Source: CADEDH01 sp047974625 (GTDB taxonomy: Bacteria; Actinomycetota; Acidimicrobiia; Acidimicrobiales; SZUA-35). Taken from it: 64,000 nucleotides of DNA. Numbering within the stretch: the first letter of the stretch is position 1; each line of letters starts with the position of its first letter. The translations under genes were made by a program, and so were the position numbers. The stretch lies in the NCBI GenBank assembly GCA_047974625.1, contig JBKECK010000016.1:1-64000 (forward strand). The letters run 5' to 3'. Under the pieces are notes generated by a model, which was not told the origin of the DNA, searched no databases, and was given only the letters and a program-made list of their open reading frames with translations. This document shows positions 17,969 to 26,320 of this stretch, in pieces.

Positions 17969-19189
17969 TCAACCGATCCCCGCTGAATCGAGGGCCGGCG
18001 TCGCCGTGTCGACGATCGTACGGGCGATTTCCAGCGATGCCGTTGCCGCCGGGGATGGGGCATTACACACATGTAATGCCCGGGGCCGTTCGACCAGCAG
18101 GAAGTCGTCCACCAGACCCCCGTCGGGGCGGAGGGCTTGGGCCCGGATGCCGGCCGGTGACGGCACGAGATCCTCGGACCGCACGGCGGGGATGAGCTCC
18201 TGGAGGCTGGCGGTGAATCGGGCCCGGCTGAACGAGCGGGCCATCTCGGCGATCCCGGTCTGCCAGTGCTTGGCGGCCAGGCGCCAGAAGCCCGGGTATT
18301 CGAACACCTCGCGGAGCTCCCCCAGGTCGATGTCGCGCTTGGTGTAGCCCTCGCGGGCCAGGGCGAGCACCGCGTTGGGTCCGGCGTGGACCCCACCGTT
18401 GATCATCTTGGTGAAGTGGACGCCGAGGAACGGGAACGCCGGGTCCGGCACGGGGTAGATGAGGGTGTTGACCAGGTACTCCTTGTCCGGGACGAGCTCG
18501 AAGTACTCCCCCCGGAACGGCACGATAGTGGCGCCCGGTTCGCCACCCTCGGCTCGGGCCAGCTGGTCGGAGTGGAGGCCCCCGCAGTTCACCAGATAAC
18601 GGGCGTCGAACTCCCCGTGGTCGGTGATGATCCGATGCCCGTCCCGGTCGGGCTCGATCCCGGTCACCTCCTCCCCCAGGCGGATGTCGACCCCCCTCTG
18701 TTCACACAATCCGGCCAGGGCCCGGCACACCCCGACATAGTCGATGATGCCGGTGGTCGGCACCCGCACCGCGGCCACGGTGTTGACGTGGGGTTCGGTC
18801 TCGCGCGCCTCGGCCGGGGTGACCATGGTGACGTCGAGGCCGTTCTCGCGGCCCCGCTGGTGGAGGGCGGTGAGGCGGTCGCGCTGGTCGTCACGGGTGG
18901 CCACGATCAGCTTGCCGCACAGGTCGTGGGCGATGCCGTGCTCCCGAGCGAAGGCCACCATCGACTCGCGACCGGCCCGGCACAGTTCGGCCTTGAGGCT
19001 GCCGGGTGTGTAGTAGATCCCAGAGTGGATGACCCCCGAGTTCCGGCCGGTCTGGTGGCGGGCGAGGTCAGCCTCCTTCTCCACCAGGGTCACCGACAAA
19101 CCGGGGTTGCGGTGGGTCAGCTCGTTGGCCACGGCCAACCCGATGATCCCCCCTCCGATCACGACACAGTCCTGTTTCGTTGCTGGCAT
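17969..19189 (-). CDS. lhgO: L-2-hydroxyglutarate oxidase/dehydrogenase (FAD)
   Basis: A 406-residue FAD protein of the DAO family. The dinucleotide loop VVIGGGIIGLAVANELTHRN is followed by the LhgO signature HQTGRNSGVIHSGIYYTPGS. Later blocks GGVHAGPNAVLALAREGY and SPAGIRAQAL are also typical. It oxidises L-2-hydroxyglutarate to 2-oxoglutarate and passes electrons to the quinone pool or oxygen. It lies 121 bases upstream of the epimerase, same strand, but the sugar genes need not be functionally linked. Confidence 0.88.
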   Translation of the reverse strand: MPATKQDCVVIGGGIIGLAVANELTHRNPGLSVTLVEKEADLARHQTGRNSGVIHSGIYYTPGSLKAELCRAGRESMVAFAREHGIAHDLCGKLIVATRDDQRDRLTALHQRGRENGLDVTMVTPAEARETEPHVNTVAAVRVPTTGIIDYVGVCRALAGLCEQRGVDIRLGEEVTGIEPDRDGHRIITDHGEFDARYLVNCGGLHSDQLARAEGGEPGATIVPFRGEYFELVPDKEYLVNTLIYPVPDPAFPFLGVHFTKMINGGVHAGPNAVLALAREGYTKRDIDLGELREVFEYPGFWRLAAKHWQTGIAEMARSFSRARFTASLQELIPAVRSEDLVPSPAGIRAQALRPDGGLVDDFLLVERPRALHVCNAPSPAATASLEIARTIVDTATPALDSAGIG

Positions 19190-19378
19190 CGCATCAAGTA
19201 TGGCGGCCTCACCGATGTATGGGCGTGGGGCGCCGGAACCAGATCAACCACCGCCGACCGCCGCCGCCTGACCACAAATAGTGGTCACGCGGACGGTGCG
19301 TGAGAAGCGCTACCGTGATCGTCGCCACCCTCCCGCCAAATCCCGCCGCACCCGGGTGGTCCGACAATCGAGGTGGAG

Positions 19379-20734
19379 ATGCCCGCCGAGCGACCTGGTC
19401 GCAACCGTCTCTTCCAGTCCGAACCCGCCGATCCGGAGTACTACGCGACCCTCTGGGGAAGTCGGCGTGTCACCCGGCCCCGCCTTCCCTCCGACGTGGC
19501 GGCGCCGACGGGACCTCGACCCAGCCCGTGGTCCTGGTCGGAGCTGCGGCGACGCTCCGGCTATCTGATCGCCCTGGCCGCGTTGCTGCTGGTCAGCCAG
19601 GTGGTCCTGGGCTCGCTGGTCCACTCCGAGAAGACCGAACCGGCCGGGGAACCACCCGCGGCCCCGGCCGCCCCTACCACCACGCCGTCGCTGCCGGAGC
19701 TCACTGTTCCCGCCGGTCTCAGCCGGGTGGTGGAACCCCCTGACCCGTCCAGCTTTGCGGCCACCCCCACCAGCACCGATCCGGTTCCCGTCCTTCTCGA
19801 CGCCGACCTGACCGGCGACGTCGACGGCACCCTGGCCCTGGCGTTGCTGAACGGCTACCGCAATACCGGGACCGTCGACCTGCTCGGGGTGACCCTGGCC
19901 CCTGCCCCGGCGGGGGCGGCCGCCTACGCGGATGCCGTCACCACCTTCTATGGGGCCGGCGACACCCCGATCGGGGTGCCCAACACCGCCGACGCCCCGG
20001 GCCGGACCGGGGTGTTCGTCGCCCCGGTGGTCGGCGATCCCGGCCGGTTCCCCCGCGACGTCGGCCCCGACGCCGTGGCCGGCACCCCGGGGGTGGAGGA
20101 CGCGGTCGGGCTGTTGCGGCGCCTTCTGGCCGCGGCGGCCGACAACAGTGTGGTCGTCGTGGCTACCGGGTCGTCCACCAATCTTGCCCGGCTGCTGGCC
20201 TCCCCCGCCGACGCCACCGTCCCCGCCGACGGCCGCACCCTGGTGGCCAGCAAGGTCCGGCTCCTGTCGGTGGTGTCGGGCGATCCCGGCGGCCGGGCCG
20301 CGGATCCGGCCGTAACCGCCGATCTCGGGGCCGCCCGTGAGGTGTTCTCGGCGTGGCCGACCCCGGTGGTGGTGACCCCACGAGGCCTGGGTTCCGACCT
20401 ACCCCTGGCCACCGATGCGCTGGTGGTGATGCCCCGGGCCGACAACAGCCCGCTCCTGGAGGCGACCCGGCAGCAGGCCGCCAACGGCCTCAAGGTGACC
20501 TTCCCCTACCAGCAGCCCTCGGCCGGGCTGCTGGCCGTACTGGCCGCCGTCGAGGGAAACTCCGGGTTCATCACCGTGGGCGGCCCGGGGCAGGTGTTGG
20601 TGGCCGACACCGGTGAGGTCACCTTCGAGGCTCGTGACGACGGTCGGAGCCGCCTGGTCCAGGAGCCCTCGGAGGTGACGGTGGTGCACGCCATCCACGG
20701 CCGCTACCACCAGCTCCTGGGCGCCTCGGGGTGA
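19379..20734 (+). CDS. membrane-anchored protein with nucleoside-hydrolase-like extracellular domain
   Basis: A protein of about 451 residues: a cytoplasmic basic N-terminus, one membrane helix near residues 63-80 (YLIALAALLLVSQVVLGSLV), a Pro/Ala/Thr linker, then an outside domain. The start of this domain, PVLLDADLTGDVDGTLALAL, resembles the DxDxxxDD metal/ribose site of inosine-uridine nucleoside hydrolases. It has Asp-Leu-Thr-Gly-Asp spacing and a following LLGVTLAPAP strand. Later conserved blocks are weak, so catalysis is doubtful. ATG 19379 is preferred over GTG 19373 because GAGG lies five bases upstream. Confidence 0.6.
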   Translation: MPAERPGRNRLFQSEPADPEYYATLWGSRRVTRPRLPSDVAAPTGPRPSPWSWSELRRRSGYLIALAALLLVSQVVLGSLVHSEKTEPAGEPPAAPAAPTTTPSLPELTVPAGLSRVVEPPDPSSFAATPTSTDPVPVLLDADLTGDVDGTLALALLNGYRNTGTVDLLGVTLAPAPAGAAAYADAVTTFYGAGDTPIGVPNTADAPGRTGVFVAPVVGDPGRFPRDVGPDAVAGTPGVEDAVGLLRRLLAAAADNSVVVVATGSSTNLARLLASPADATVPADGRTLVASKVRLLSVVSGDPGGRAADPAVTADLGAAREVFSAWPTPVVVTPRGLGSDLPLATDALVVMPRADNSPLLEATRQQAANGLKVTFPYQQPSAGLLAVLAAVEGNSGFITVGGPGQVLVADTGEVTFEARDDGRSRLVQEPSEVTVVHAIHGRYHQLLGASG

Positions 20735-20818
20735 CCGGCCCCGGCCGATCAGGCGATGAGCTCCCGGGCCGATCAGGCCCCGACCCTCAGGCCCCGACCC
20801 TCAGACAATGAGCCGGGC

Positions 20819-21238
20819 TCAGGCCACGTCGCTGAGGCGGGGTACGTCCTTCCACAACCGTTCGAGCGAGTAGTACTCACGGGTCTCGGCGGAGAAGACG
20901 TGGACGATGAAGCTGCCGTAGTCCATGAGGACCCAGTCGAGAGACTCCCGGCCCTCGATTCGGACCGGTTTGGGGCCACCAGTCCTGGTGAGCTGCTCCT
21001 CGATCTCGTCCACGATGGCCCGGACCTGGCGGGGGCTGCCGCCGGAGGTGATCACGAACCAGTCGGTGATGCTGAGTACCTCGCCGACGAAGAACGCCTC
21101 AGTGTCCCGGCCGAGCTTGTCGTTGGCCGCATCGACGGCGGTCCGGACCCAGCCGACGATCTCGTCGCCCGCTCCTGGGGTGGGACCGGGGCTCGTCGGG
21201 TCTTGGCCGGGTGGTTCGGGTCGGTGGTGTGTGGACAG
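20819..21238 (-). CDS. rsfS: ribosomal silencing factor RsfS, possibly starting at CTG
   Basis: RsfS binds ribosomal protein uL14 and blocks subunit joining. The frame contains AANDKLGRDTEAFFVGEVLS, ITDWFVITSGGSPRQVRAI and LDWVLMDYGSFIVHVFS, a complete family match. The first ATG/GTG/TTG in frame is a GTG at 21055, but that would remove the first conserved strand and helix. The upstream frame is open to the stop region of the LytR_C gene without another standard start. A CTG at 21238 has CAGGAG nine bases upstream and gives 139 residues, a normal length. A base error creating or destroying a start is the alternative. Confidence 0.8.
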   Translation of the reverse strand: MSTHHRPEPPGQDPTSPGPTPGAGDEIVGWVRTAVDAANDKLGRDTEAFFVGEVLSITDWFVITSGGSPRQVRAIVDEIEEQLTRTGGPKPVRIEGRESLDWVLMDYGSFIVHVFSAETREYYSLERLWKDVPRLSDVA

Positions 21239-21282
21239 GGTGGGGTTCTCCTGGCGGGCGGTTGATCCGCGGCCGCCGAAGG

Positions 21283-22392
21283 TCAGTCGATCGGGCTGTC
21301 GGCGCCAAGAACGACGGTGATGACCCCATCGCCTTCGACATCGTTGCTCCGCACAGTACTAGCCCCCAGCAACGACGCAAGCTCGTTGACCGCCGGGTCG
21401 TCGACCCCCTGGGGGACCACGATCTCCCCCGGACCGTCGTCGAAAAGGCCGGCGTTGCCGATCTCCACCACCTCGACCCCGGTGGCGGCCAGGCGGGCGG
21501 CCACCGCCACCAGGTCGGCCTCGCCGGTGCGGTCGATCAGCCTGACCCGCAGGCGGTCCCCGGGGACAGCCCCGGCCGGGGCGGGCACGACCTCGCGGAT
21601 CAGGGCCTCGACGGCCTCGTCGTCGGCCACCGGCGTTGGTTCGAGGCTGGCCAGGGGCAGGTCGACCACCCGTGACGCCGGGCCGGCCACCGAGGCCACC
21701 GCGGCGGCGGCCGGGTCGTCAGCGGAGGGTGGGGCGGCCAGCATGGCCGACCACAGCAGCCGGCGCCGGTACATGACCGTGATCGGCTCGGCCCCGTCGT
21801 TCACCTGGCCGAGAAAGGCGGCCGCGTTGCCGCCGTCCACGCCGACGTCGCCCTTGGCGAAGACCAGCGACTGATCGTGGACGACGTCGTCGGGGTTGCG
21901 CACCGTGTGGACGCCTCCGCCCAGCACGACCGGCCAGCGGGCCTCGTCGATCACCTCGATGGTGGGGATGCCGAGCCGGATCGAGCGGCTGAGAGCGCCG
22001 ACGGCGTCGCGGGGTGGCCGGTCAGCCAGGCGTTCACCGTCGACCACCAGGTCGCCGGGTACCAGGATGACGGCCCCGCCGGTCGAGGAGGACGGGTGGG
22101 CGGCCAGGATCGAGATCCCGGTGATCCGGTCGTCGGCCATCTCGACCACGGCGGTCACGGGGCTGGGTGAGACCGCTGCCCGCCACCCCGGTTCGTCGGC
22201 GGCCACCTCCTGAACGAAGGTTCCGGCGCGGGACTGGAGCAAGGCGTGGTAGCCGCCAACGGCCAGGAACGGCACCGCCATGGTGAGGATGAGTTCAGCG
22301 CCGGTGAACAGGACCATGGGGCGGTGCTGTTGCGACCAGCGGCGGCGGAGCCGTTCCCTGAAGCCCGGCGGCGTCCGGGCGGGAGACGTCAC
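21283..22392 (-). CDS. membrane protein with LCP/LytR_C-type extracellular region
   Basis: A 369-residue protein with one N-terminal membrane helix (VLFTGAELILTMAVPFLAVG). A weakly LCP-like region with SRSIRLGIPTIEVIDEARWP follows. The C-terminal domain (RLRVRLIDRTGEADLVAVAA and VEVVEIGNAG) resembles LytR_C. GTG 22392 overlaps the nadD stop (GTGA), and rsfS follows after 44 bases. The catalytic Arg/Asp set of true LCP phosphotransferases is not obvious, so it may be a non-catalytic wall-associated protein. Confidence 0.65.
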   Translation of the reverse strand: MTSPARTPPGFRERLRRRWSQQHRPMVLFTGAELILTMAVPFLAVGGYHALLQSRAGTFVQEVAADEPGWRAAVSPSPVTAVVEMADDRITGISILAAHPSSSTGGAVILVPGDLVVDGERLADRPPRDAVGALSRSIRLGIPTIEVIDEARWPVVLGGGVHTVRNPDDVVHDQSLVFAKGDVGVDGGNAAAFLGQVNDGAEPITVMYRRRLLWSAMLAAPPSADDPAAAAVASVAGPASRVVDLPLASLEPTPVADDEAVEALIREVVPAPAGAVPGDRLRVRLIDRTGEADLVAVAARLAATGVEVVEIGNAGLFDDGPGEIVVPQGVDDPAVNELASLLGASTVRSNDVEGDGVITVVLGADSPID

Positions 22393-23012
22393 GTCCGCTG
22401 ACGATAGAGCCCGGCGCGGTCCAGGCGTTGGATCACCCCGTCCGGGGTGAGGTAGCGGATCGACCGGCCGGCGGCGACCAGTTGGCGCAGCTCGGTGCTC
22501 GACACGTCCAGGGCGGGGATGGCGAGACGATCGACCGTCCAGCCCTCGGGGAGGGGCTGGTCGTCGGCGCCGGGACGGTTGGCCACCACGATCCGGCATC
22601 GGTCACGTAGCTCTTCGGCCCGGTGCCAGGTGTCGAGGCCGGCGGCGGCGTCGATCCCCATCACGAGGGAGAACTCGTCGTCCGGGTGGTCCCGGTGCAG
22701 GGCGTCCAAGGTGTCGAAGGTGTAGCTGGGGCCGCCGAGCTCGATCTCCACCGCGCTGGCCGTCAGGCCTGGCCGTCCCGCCACGGCCGCCTCCACCAGC
22801 TCCAGGCGCACCGGGGCCGGTGTGATCTCGCGACTCCCCACCTTCTGCCACGGCTGGTTGCTGACCACCAGCCATACCTCGTCCACGCCGAGCTGGTCGA
22901 GGGTCTGGTCGGCGAGGACCAAGTGGCCGATGTGGGGAGGGTCGAAGGTCCCGCCCAACAGGGCGACCCGTCGGGGCTCGGGCGACCGGGTACCGGAAAA
23001 AAAGGCCTGCAC
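22389..23012 (-). CDS. nadD: nicotinate-nucleotide adenylyltransferase
   Basis: A 207-residue enzyme of NAD synthesis that adenylates nicotinate mononucleotide. The phosphate-binding signature RVALLGGTFDPPHIGHLVLA is near residue 20, LWLVVSNQPWQK-like sequence follows, and the C-terminal ISSTxxR motif appears as LDVSSTELRQ. Start GTG 23012. It heads the run nadD-LytR_C-rsfS. In many actinobacteria this run adjoins obgE-proB; here those are 8 kb away, with other genes between. Confidence 0.93.
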   Translation of the reverse strand: MQAFFSGTRSPEPRRVALLGGTFDPPHIGHLVLADQTLDQLGVDEVWLVVSNQPWQKVGSREITPAPVRLELVEAAVAGRPGLTASAVEIELGGPSYTFDTLDALHRDHPDDEFSLVMGIDAAAGLDTWHRAEELRDRCRIVVANRPGADDQPLPEGWTVDRLAIPALDVSSTELRQLVAAGRSIRYLTPDGVIQRLDRAGLYRQRT

Positions 23013-23240
23013 CCCGTCGAGTATCGGTCACCGAACCGGGAACCGACGCGCTTGATCGGGTATGGCGATCGAACCCATCCACCACTTGACCCCATCGGCC
23101 GTGACATCGTTGGCCTTAACTATCAGGGCCCAGCAACGACATCCGGTTCGTTGTGACGCGACGGCACGACAGGCGGCTGCGAGTGGCGACTCCTACTCTC
23201 CTCGGGTCCCGTACCGCAAAATCTGAGCGAAAACGGCAAA

Positions 23241-23258
23241 AAGTGACCTATGTCACTT
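23241..23258. promoter_or_regulatory. CRP/FNR-type palindrome upstream of the sigma factor gene
   Basis: AAGTGAC-CTAT-GTCACTT is a perfect 7-bp inverted repeat with a 4-base spacer and contains the CRP-family core GTGA-N6-TCAC. It sits about 215 bases upstream of the sigma-factor ATG in the 461-base gap between divergent nadD and the sigma gene. A cAMP-receptor-like regulator is the natural candidate. Confidence 0.5.
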
Positions 23259-23412
23259 CCCTGTGGGAATCAGCCATACTAAAACAGGTGTTTGGTCCTG
23301 TAGCGCTCCTCAATCCCGCCCGGACGCTCGCTCACCCACAGATCCAGCTGATTTCGGATCCCGAATGATCAACACGTCTGGCTCCAGCTGAGTGTAGCAA
23401 GACCAACGCTAT

Positions 23413-23430
23413 AGGGAAAACTTCCCTTTT
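23413..23430 (+). promoter_or_regulatory. small hairpin with T-run in the sigma-factor leader
   Basis: AGGGAA-AAC-TTCCCT followed by TTT lies 44 bases before the ATG. It could be a weak terminator (attenuator) or an operator. Confidence 0.3.
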
Positions 23431-23473
23431 GGCCCCATGCCCCGCAAGCACGCAACGCAGAGAAGCACGCCCC

Positions 23474-24313
23474 ATGAGTGATTCCGTAGGACAGTACCTG
23501 AACGAGATCGGCCTGGTCCCCCTCCTCACCGCCGATGAGGAGCGCGAGCTGAGCCAGATCATTGAGAAGGGCCGCGAGGCCCAAGAGTTCATCGACGCTG
23601 GTGAGAACACTGCTGCCAACAAGCGAGCCGTACGCAACGCGGCCCGCGCCAAGGACCGGTTCATCCGAGCCAACCTTCGACTGGTGGTCAGCGTTGCTCG
23701 CCGTTACCCGCTTCCGCCCTCGATGGAGTTGCTCGATCTGATCCAGGAAGGAAATCTGGGTCTCGAGCACGCAGTCGACAAGTTCGACTGGCGCAAGGGC
23801 TTCAAATTCTCCACCTACGCCACGTTCTGGATCCGTCAGGCCATCGGCCGGGCCCTAGACCAGAAGGCCAGCCTGGTTCGGCTGCCCGGCGATCGGTCGG
23901 CCAGCCTCCGGGCGGCCCTCCGGCAGGTGTCCGGCGACGGCGACGAGCTCGACGACGAGCACGCCCGGCTCCACCGCCTCACCACCCCGACCGCCCTCGA
24001 TCGGACCATCGGAGACGATGACTCCAACGAGCTGGTCGACCTCCTCCCCGACTCCACCCCGGGCCCCGAGTTCGAGGTGATGGCCAAGGCCGAGGAGTCC
24101 ATGGTCACCGGCCTGCTCGACGTGCTCGACCCCCGGGCCAAGTACGCGGTCGAGCAGCGGTTCGGCCTCAACGACGGCCGTAAGCGGTCCTATCGTGAGG
24201 TTGGCGAGGAGCTCGGTGTAACCGCCGAGGCCGCCCGCCGTCTGGTCAAGCGGGCCGTGAGCGCGGTTCGGGACCAGGCCGGTGACGTGATGAGCGACTT
24301 CGACGCCGCCTGA
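23474..24313 (+). CDS. sigma-70 family RNA polymerase sigma factor (group 2/3)
   Basis: A 279-residue sigma factor. Region 1.2 is at the start (VGQYLNEIGLVPLLTADEER). Region 2 is canonical (LRLVVSVARRYPLPPSMELL, LIQEGNLGLEHAVDKFDWRK, FKFSTYATFWIRQAIGRAL). Region 3 is short and region 4 is present (ELGVTAEAARRLVKRAVSAV). It is shorter than the housekeeping factor and lacks the long acidic region 1.1, as in alternative SigB/HrdD-like factors. The start at 23474 keeps region 1.2 at the very N-terminus. Monocistronic, with its own strong terminator. Confidence 0.9.
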   Translation: MSDSVGQYLNEIGLVPLLTADEERELSQIIEKGREAQEFIDAGENTAANKRAVRNAARAKDRFIRANLRLVVSVARRYPLPPSMELLDLIQEGNLGLEHAVDKFDWRKGFKFSTYATFWIRQAIGRALDQKASLVRLPGDRSASLRAALRQVSGDGDELDDEHARLHRLTTPTALDRTIGDDDSNELVDLLPDSTPGPEFEVMAKAEESMVTGLLDVLDPRAKYAVEQRFGLNDGRKRSYREVGEELGVTAEAARRLVKRAVSAVRDQAGDVMSDFDAA

Positions 24314-24375
24314 TTGCGCCGCCGCCCCCGTTGCCGGGGAGCGGCCCGAACCGACGAGTTCGTGTGTGAATGAAT

Positions 24376-24418
24376 GCTTGTGGGGAGCTGGCACCAACCG
24401 GCTCCCCACAAGCCGTTT
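24376..24418 (+). terminator. strong intrinsic terminator after the sigma factor
   Basis: A perfect 13-bp stem (GCTTGTGGGGAGC at 24376-24388 with its complement at 24401-24413) with a 12-base loop is followed by CGTTTT. It lies 55 bases before aroG and could also attenuate that gene. Confidence 0.8.
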
Positions 24419-24467
24419 TCCGCCTGGTGGCGAAACTGCGTTGCCACCGGTCACGCGACGCCACACA

Positions 24468-25850
24468 ATGAACGCCGTGACCGAGAGCCAAGCGCCCCCC
24501 ACCCCCTCCCCCACCGATTGGAACCCCGGGACGTGGCGTTCGTACACCGCGGCCCAGCAGCCCACTTGGCCCGACCAAGACGACCTCCAGCGGGTCGAGA
24601 AGGAACTGACCACCCTCCCCCCGCTGGTGTTCGCCGGCGAAGCCCGGGACCTCCGTGAACGGTTGGCGGCAGTGGCGAGGGGCGAGGCCTTCCTGCTCCA
24701 GGCCGGCGATTGTGCCGAGTCGTTCGACGGCTTCGGGGCCGACGCCATCCGGGACCGGCTGCGGGTCATCCTGCAGATGGCCGTCATCCTCACCTACTCA
24801 TCGGGGGTCCCCGCCGTCAAGGTCGGACGGATCGCCGGCCAGTTCGCCAAGCCCCGTTCCAAACCCACCGAGACCGTGGACGGCACGGAACTGCCGTCCT
24901 TCCTCGGCCACATGGTCAACGACCTGCCGTTCTCCTCAGGAGACCGAACCCCGCAGCCCGACCGGTTGCTGCGGGCCTACCACCAGTCGGCGTCCACCCT
25001 AAACCTGCTGCGGGCCTTCACCAAGGGCGGTTTCGCCGACCTAAACCGGGTCCAGGCCTGGAATCAGGAGTTCGTCGCCTCCTCCGCCGAGGGTCAGCGC
25101 TACGCCACCCTGGCCCGCGAGATCGACCAGGCCCTGCGGTTCATGGAGGCGGCCGGGGTGTCGGCCAACGACCCCGCCATCCATGAGGCCGACTTCTACA
25201 CCAGCCACGAGGCCCTCATCCTCCAGTACGAGGAGGCCCTCACCCGGCGGGACAGCCTCACCAACGACTGGTACGACTGCTCGGCCCACATGCTCTGGAT
25301 CGGTGAACGGACCCGCCAGCTCGACGGGGCCCACGTCGAGTTCCTCCGCGGCGTCGGCAACCCGCTCGGCTGCAAGATCGGCCCCACCGCCACCGCGGCG
25401 GAGGTGGTGGAGCTGTGCGGCCAGCTGGACCCGAACCGTGAGGGGGGCCGCTTGACCCTGATCTCCCGGATGGGGGCCGAGAAGGTGACCGACGTCCTGC
25501 CCGGACTGGTCGAGGCCGTGCGCGACGCCGGCCACCCCGTGGTCTGGGCCTGCGACCCGATGCACGGCAACACCTTCACCTCCGAGACGGGCCACAAGAC
25601 CCGCCACCTGGAGGACGTCCTCGCCGAGGTGGCCGCCTTCTTCGCCGTCCACCGACGGACCGGGTCGTGGCCGGGCGGGATCCACATCGAGCTCACCGGT
25701 GATGATGTCACCGAGTGCCTCGGCGGGGGTGACGCCATCGTGGCTGAGGATCTGGCCAAACGGTACGAGACGATGTGCGACCCCCGCCTGAACGGCCGTC
25801 AGAGCCTCGACCTGGCCTTCCGGGTGGCCGAACTCCTCCAGGCCGACTGA
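24468..25850 (+). CDS. aroG: class II 3-deoxy-7-phosphoheptulonate (DAHP) synthase
   Basis: A 460-residue type II DAHP synthase, catalysing the first step of the shikimate pathway from PEP and erythrose 4-phosphate. Signatures include FLLQAGDCAESFDGF (metal-binding Cys), VKVGRIAGQFAKPRS, WIGERTRQLDGAHVEF, GCKIGPT, LTLISRMGAEKV, WACDPMHGNTF and HIELTGDDVTECLGG. The start at ATG 24468 gives the usual length; an upstream in-frame ATG lies in the terminator hairpin and is rejected. It is convergent with the RskA-like gene. Confidence 0.95.
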   Translation: MNAVTESQAPPTPSPTDWNPGTWRSYTAAQQPTWPDQDDLQRVEKELTTLPPLVFAGEARDLRERLAAVARGEAFLLQAGDCAESFDGFGADAIRDRLRVILQMAVILTYSSGVPAVKVGRIAGQFAKPRSKPTETVDGTELPSFLGHMVNDLPFSSGDRTPQPDRLLRAYHQSASTLNLLRAFTKGGFADLNRVQAWNQEFVASSAEGQRYATLAREIDQALRFMEAAGVSANDPAIHEADFYTSHEALILQYEEALTRRDSLTNDWYDCSAHMLWIGERTRQLDGAHVEFLRGVGNPLGCKIGPTATAAEVVELCGQLDPNREGGRLTLISRMGAEKVTDVLPGLVEAVRDAGHPVVWACDPMHGNTFTSETGHKTRHLEDVLAEVAAFFAVHRRTGSWPGGIHIELTGDDVTECLGGGDAIVAEDLAKRYETMCDPRLNGRQSLDLAFRVAELLQAD

Positions 25851-25875
25851 TTCCCGGCCCAGGGCCGGGAATCAG
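25847..25875. terminator. bidirectional terminator between aroG and the RskA-like gene
   Basis: Fourteen bases (25847-25860, including the aroG stop codon) pair perfectly with 25862-25875 around a single central base. The hairpin is flanked by the stop codons of two convergent genes. Confidence 0.75.
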
Positions 25876-26313
25876 TCAGTCCAGTCGGCCCCGGGCGATC
25901 ACCTGGCCCGGGGAGGCGGGGTCGTCCCCGTCGTTCCCCACGGTGATCTCCACCAGGTTGAACCGGTCGGCATCGATCCGGCCGACCGGGAGGCCGGCCC
26001 GCCCGTCGACGGGCCCGAGCCGGCGGTGTTCAGACCCGTCCCGCGAACTCAACCAGACGTCGTAGACCGCCCCCACCGCGGCGGGGGGCAGGTCGACCAC
26101 CACGTCGAGGGCCCCGTCGATCAGGGTGGCGTGCCCGATCGGGTCGGCCCCCGGGTCATCGGTCGGGGTGAGCACGGCGGCCCGCACCGGCGACACCTCC
26201 TCAGGCAGCATCCGCCCGGCCAAGAGCAGGGGCAGGCCAACCAGGCCGACGGAGGCGATGACGGCCACCGCCACCGCGGCCCGCCTCCCGCGTGAGGTGG
26301 AAGCCGACCCCAC
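25876..26313 (-). CDS. RskA-like anti-sigma C-terminal domain protein
   Basis: A 145-residue protein with one N-terminal membrane helix (AVAVAVIASVGLVGLPLLLA). Its extracellular domain resembles the C-terminal half of anti-sigma-K factors (VVVDLPPAAVGAVYDVWLSS, LGPVDGRAGLPVG). The cytoplasmic zinc-finger/anti-sigma half is missing, so it cannot be called a working anti-sigma factor. Start GTG 26313 has GAGGG four bases upstream. It follows the VWA gene by 7 bases and is probably the last gene of the MoxR-VWA operon. Confidence 0.55.
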   Translation of the reverse strand: MGSASTSRGRRAAVAVAVIASVGLVGLPLLLAGRMLPEEVSPVRAAVLTPTDDPGADPIGHATLIDGALDVVVDLPPAAVGAVYDVWLSSRDGSEHRRLGPVDGRAGLPVGRIDADRFNLVEITVGNDGDDPASPGQVIARGRLD

Positions 26314-26320
26314 CGGTCCC

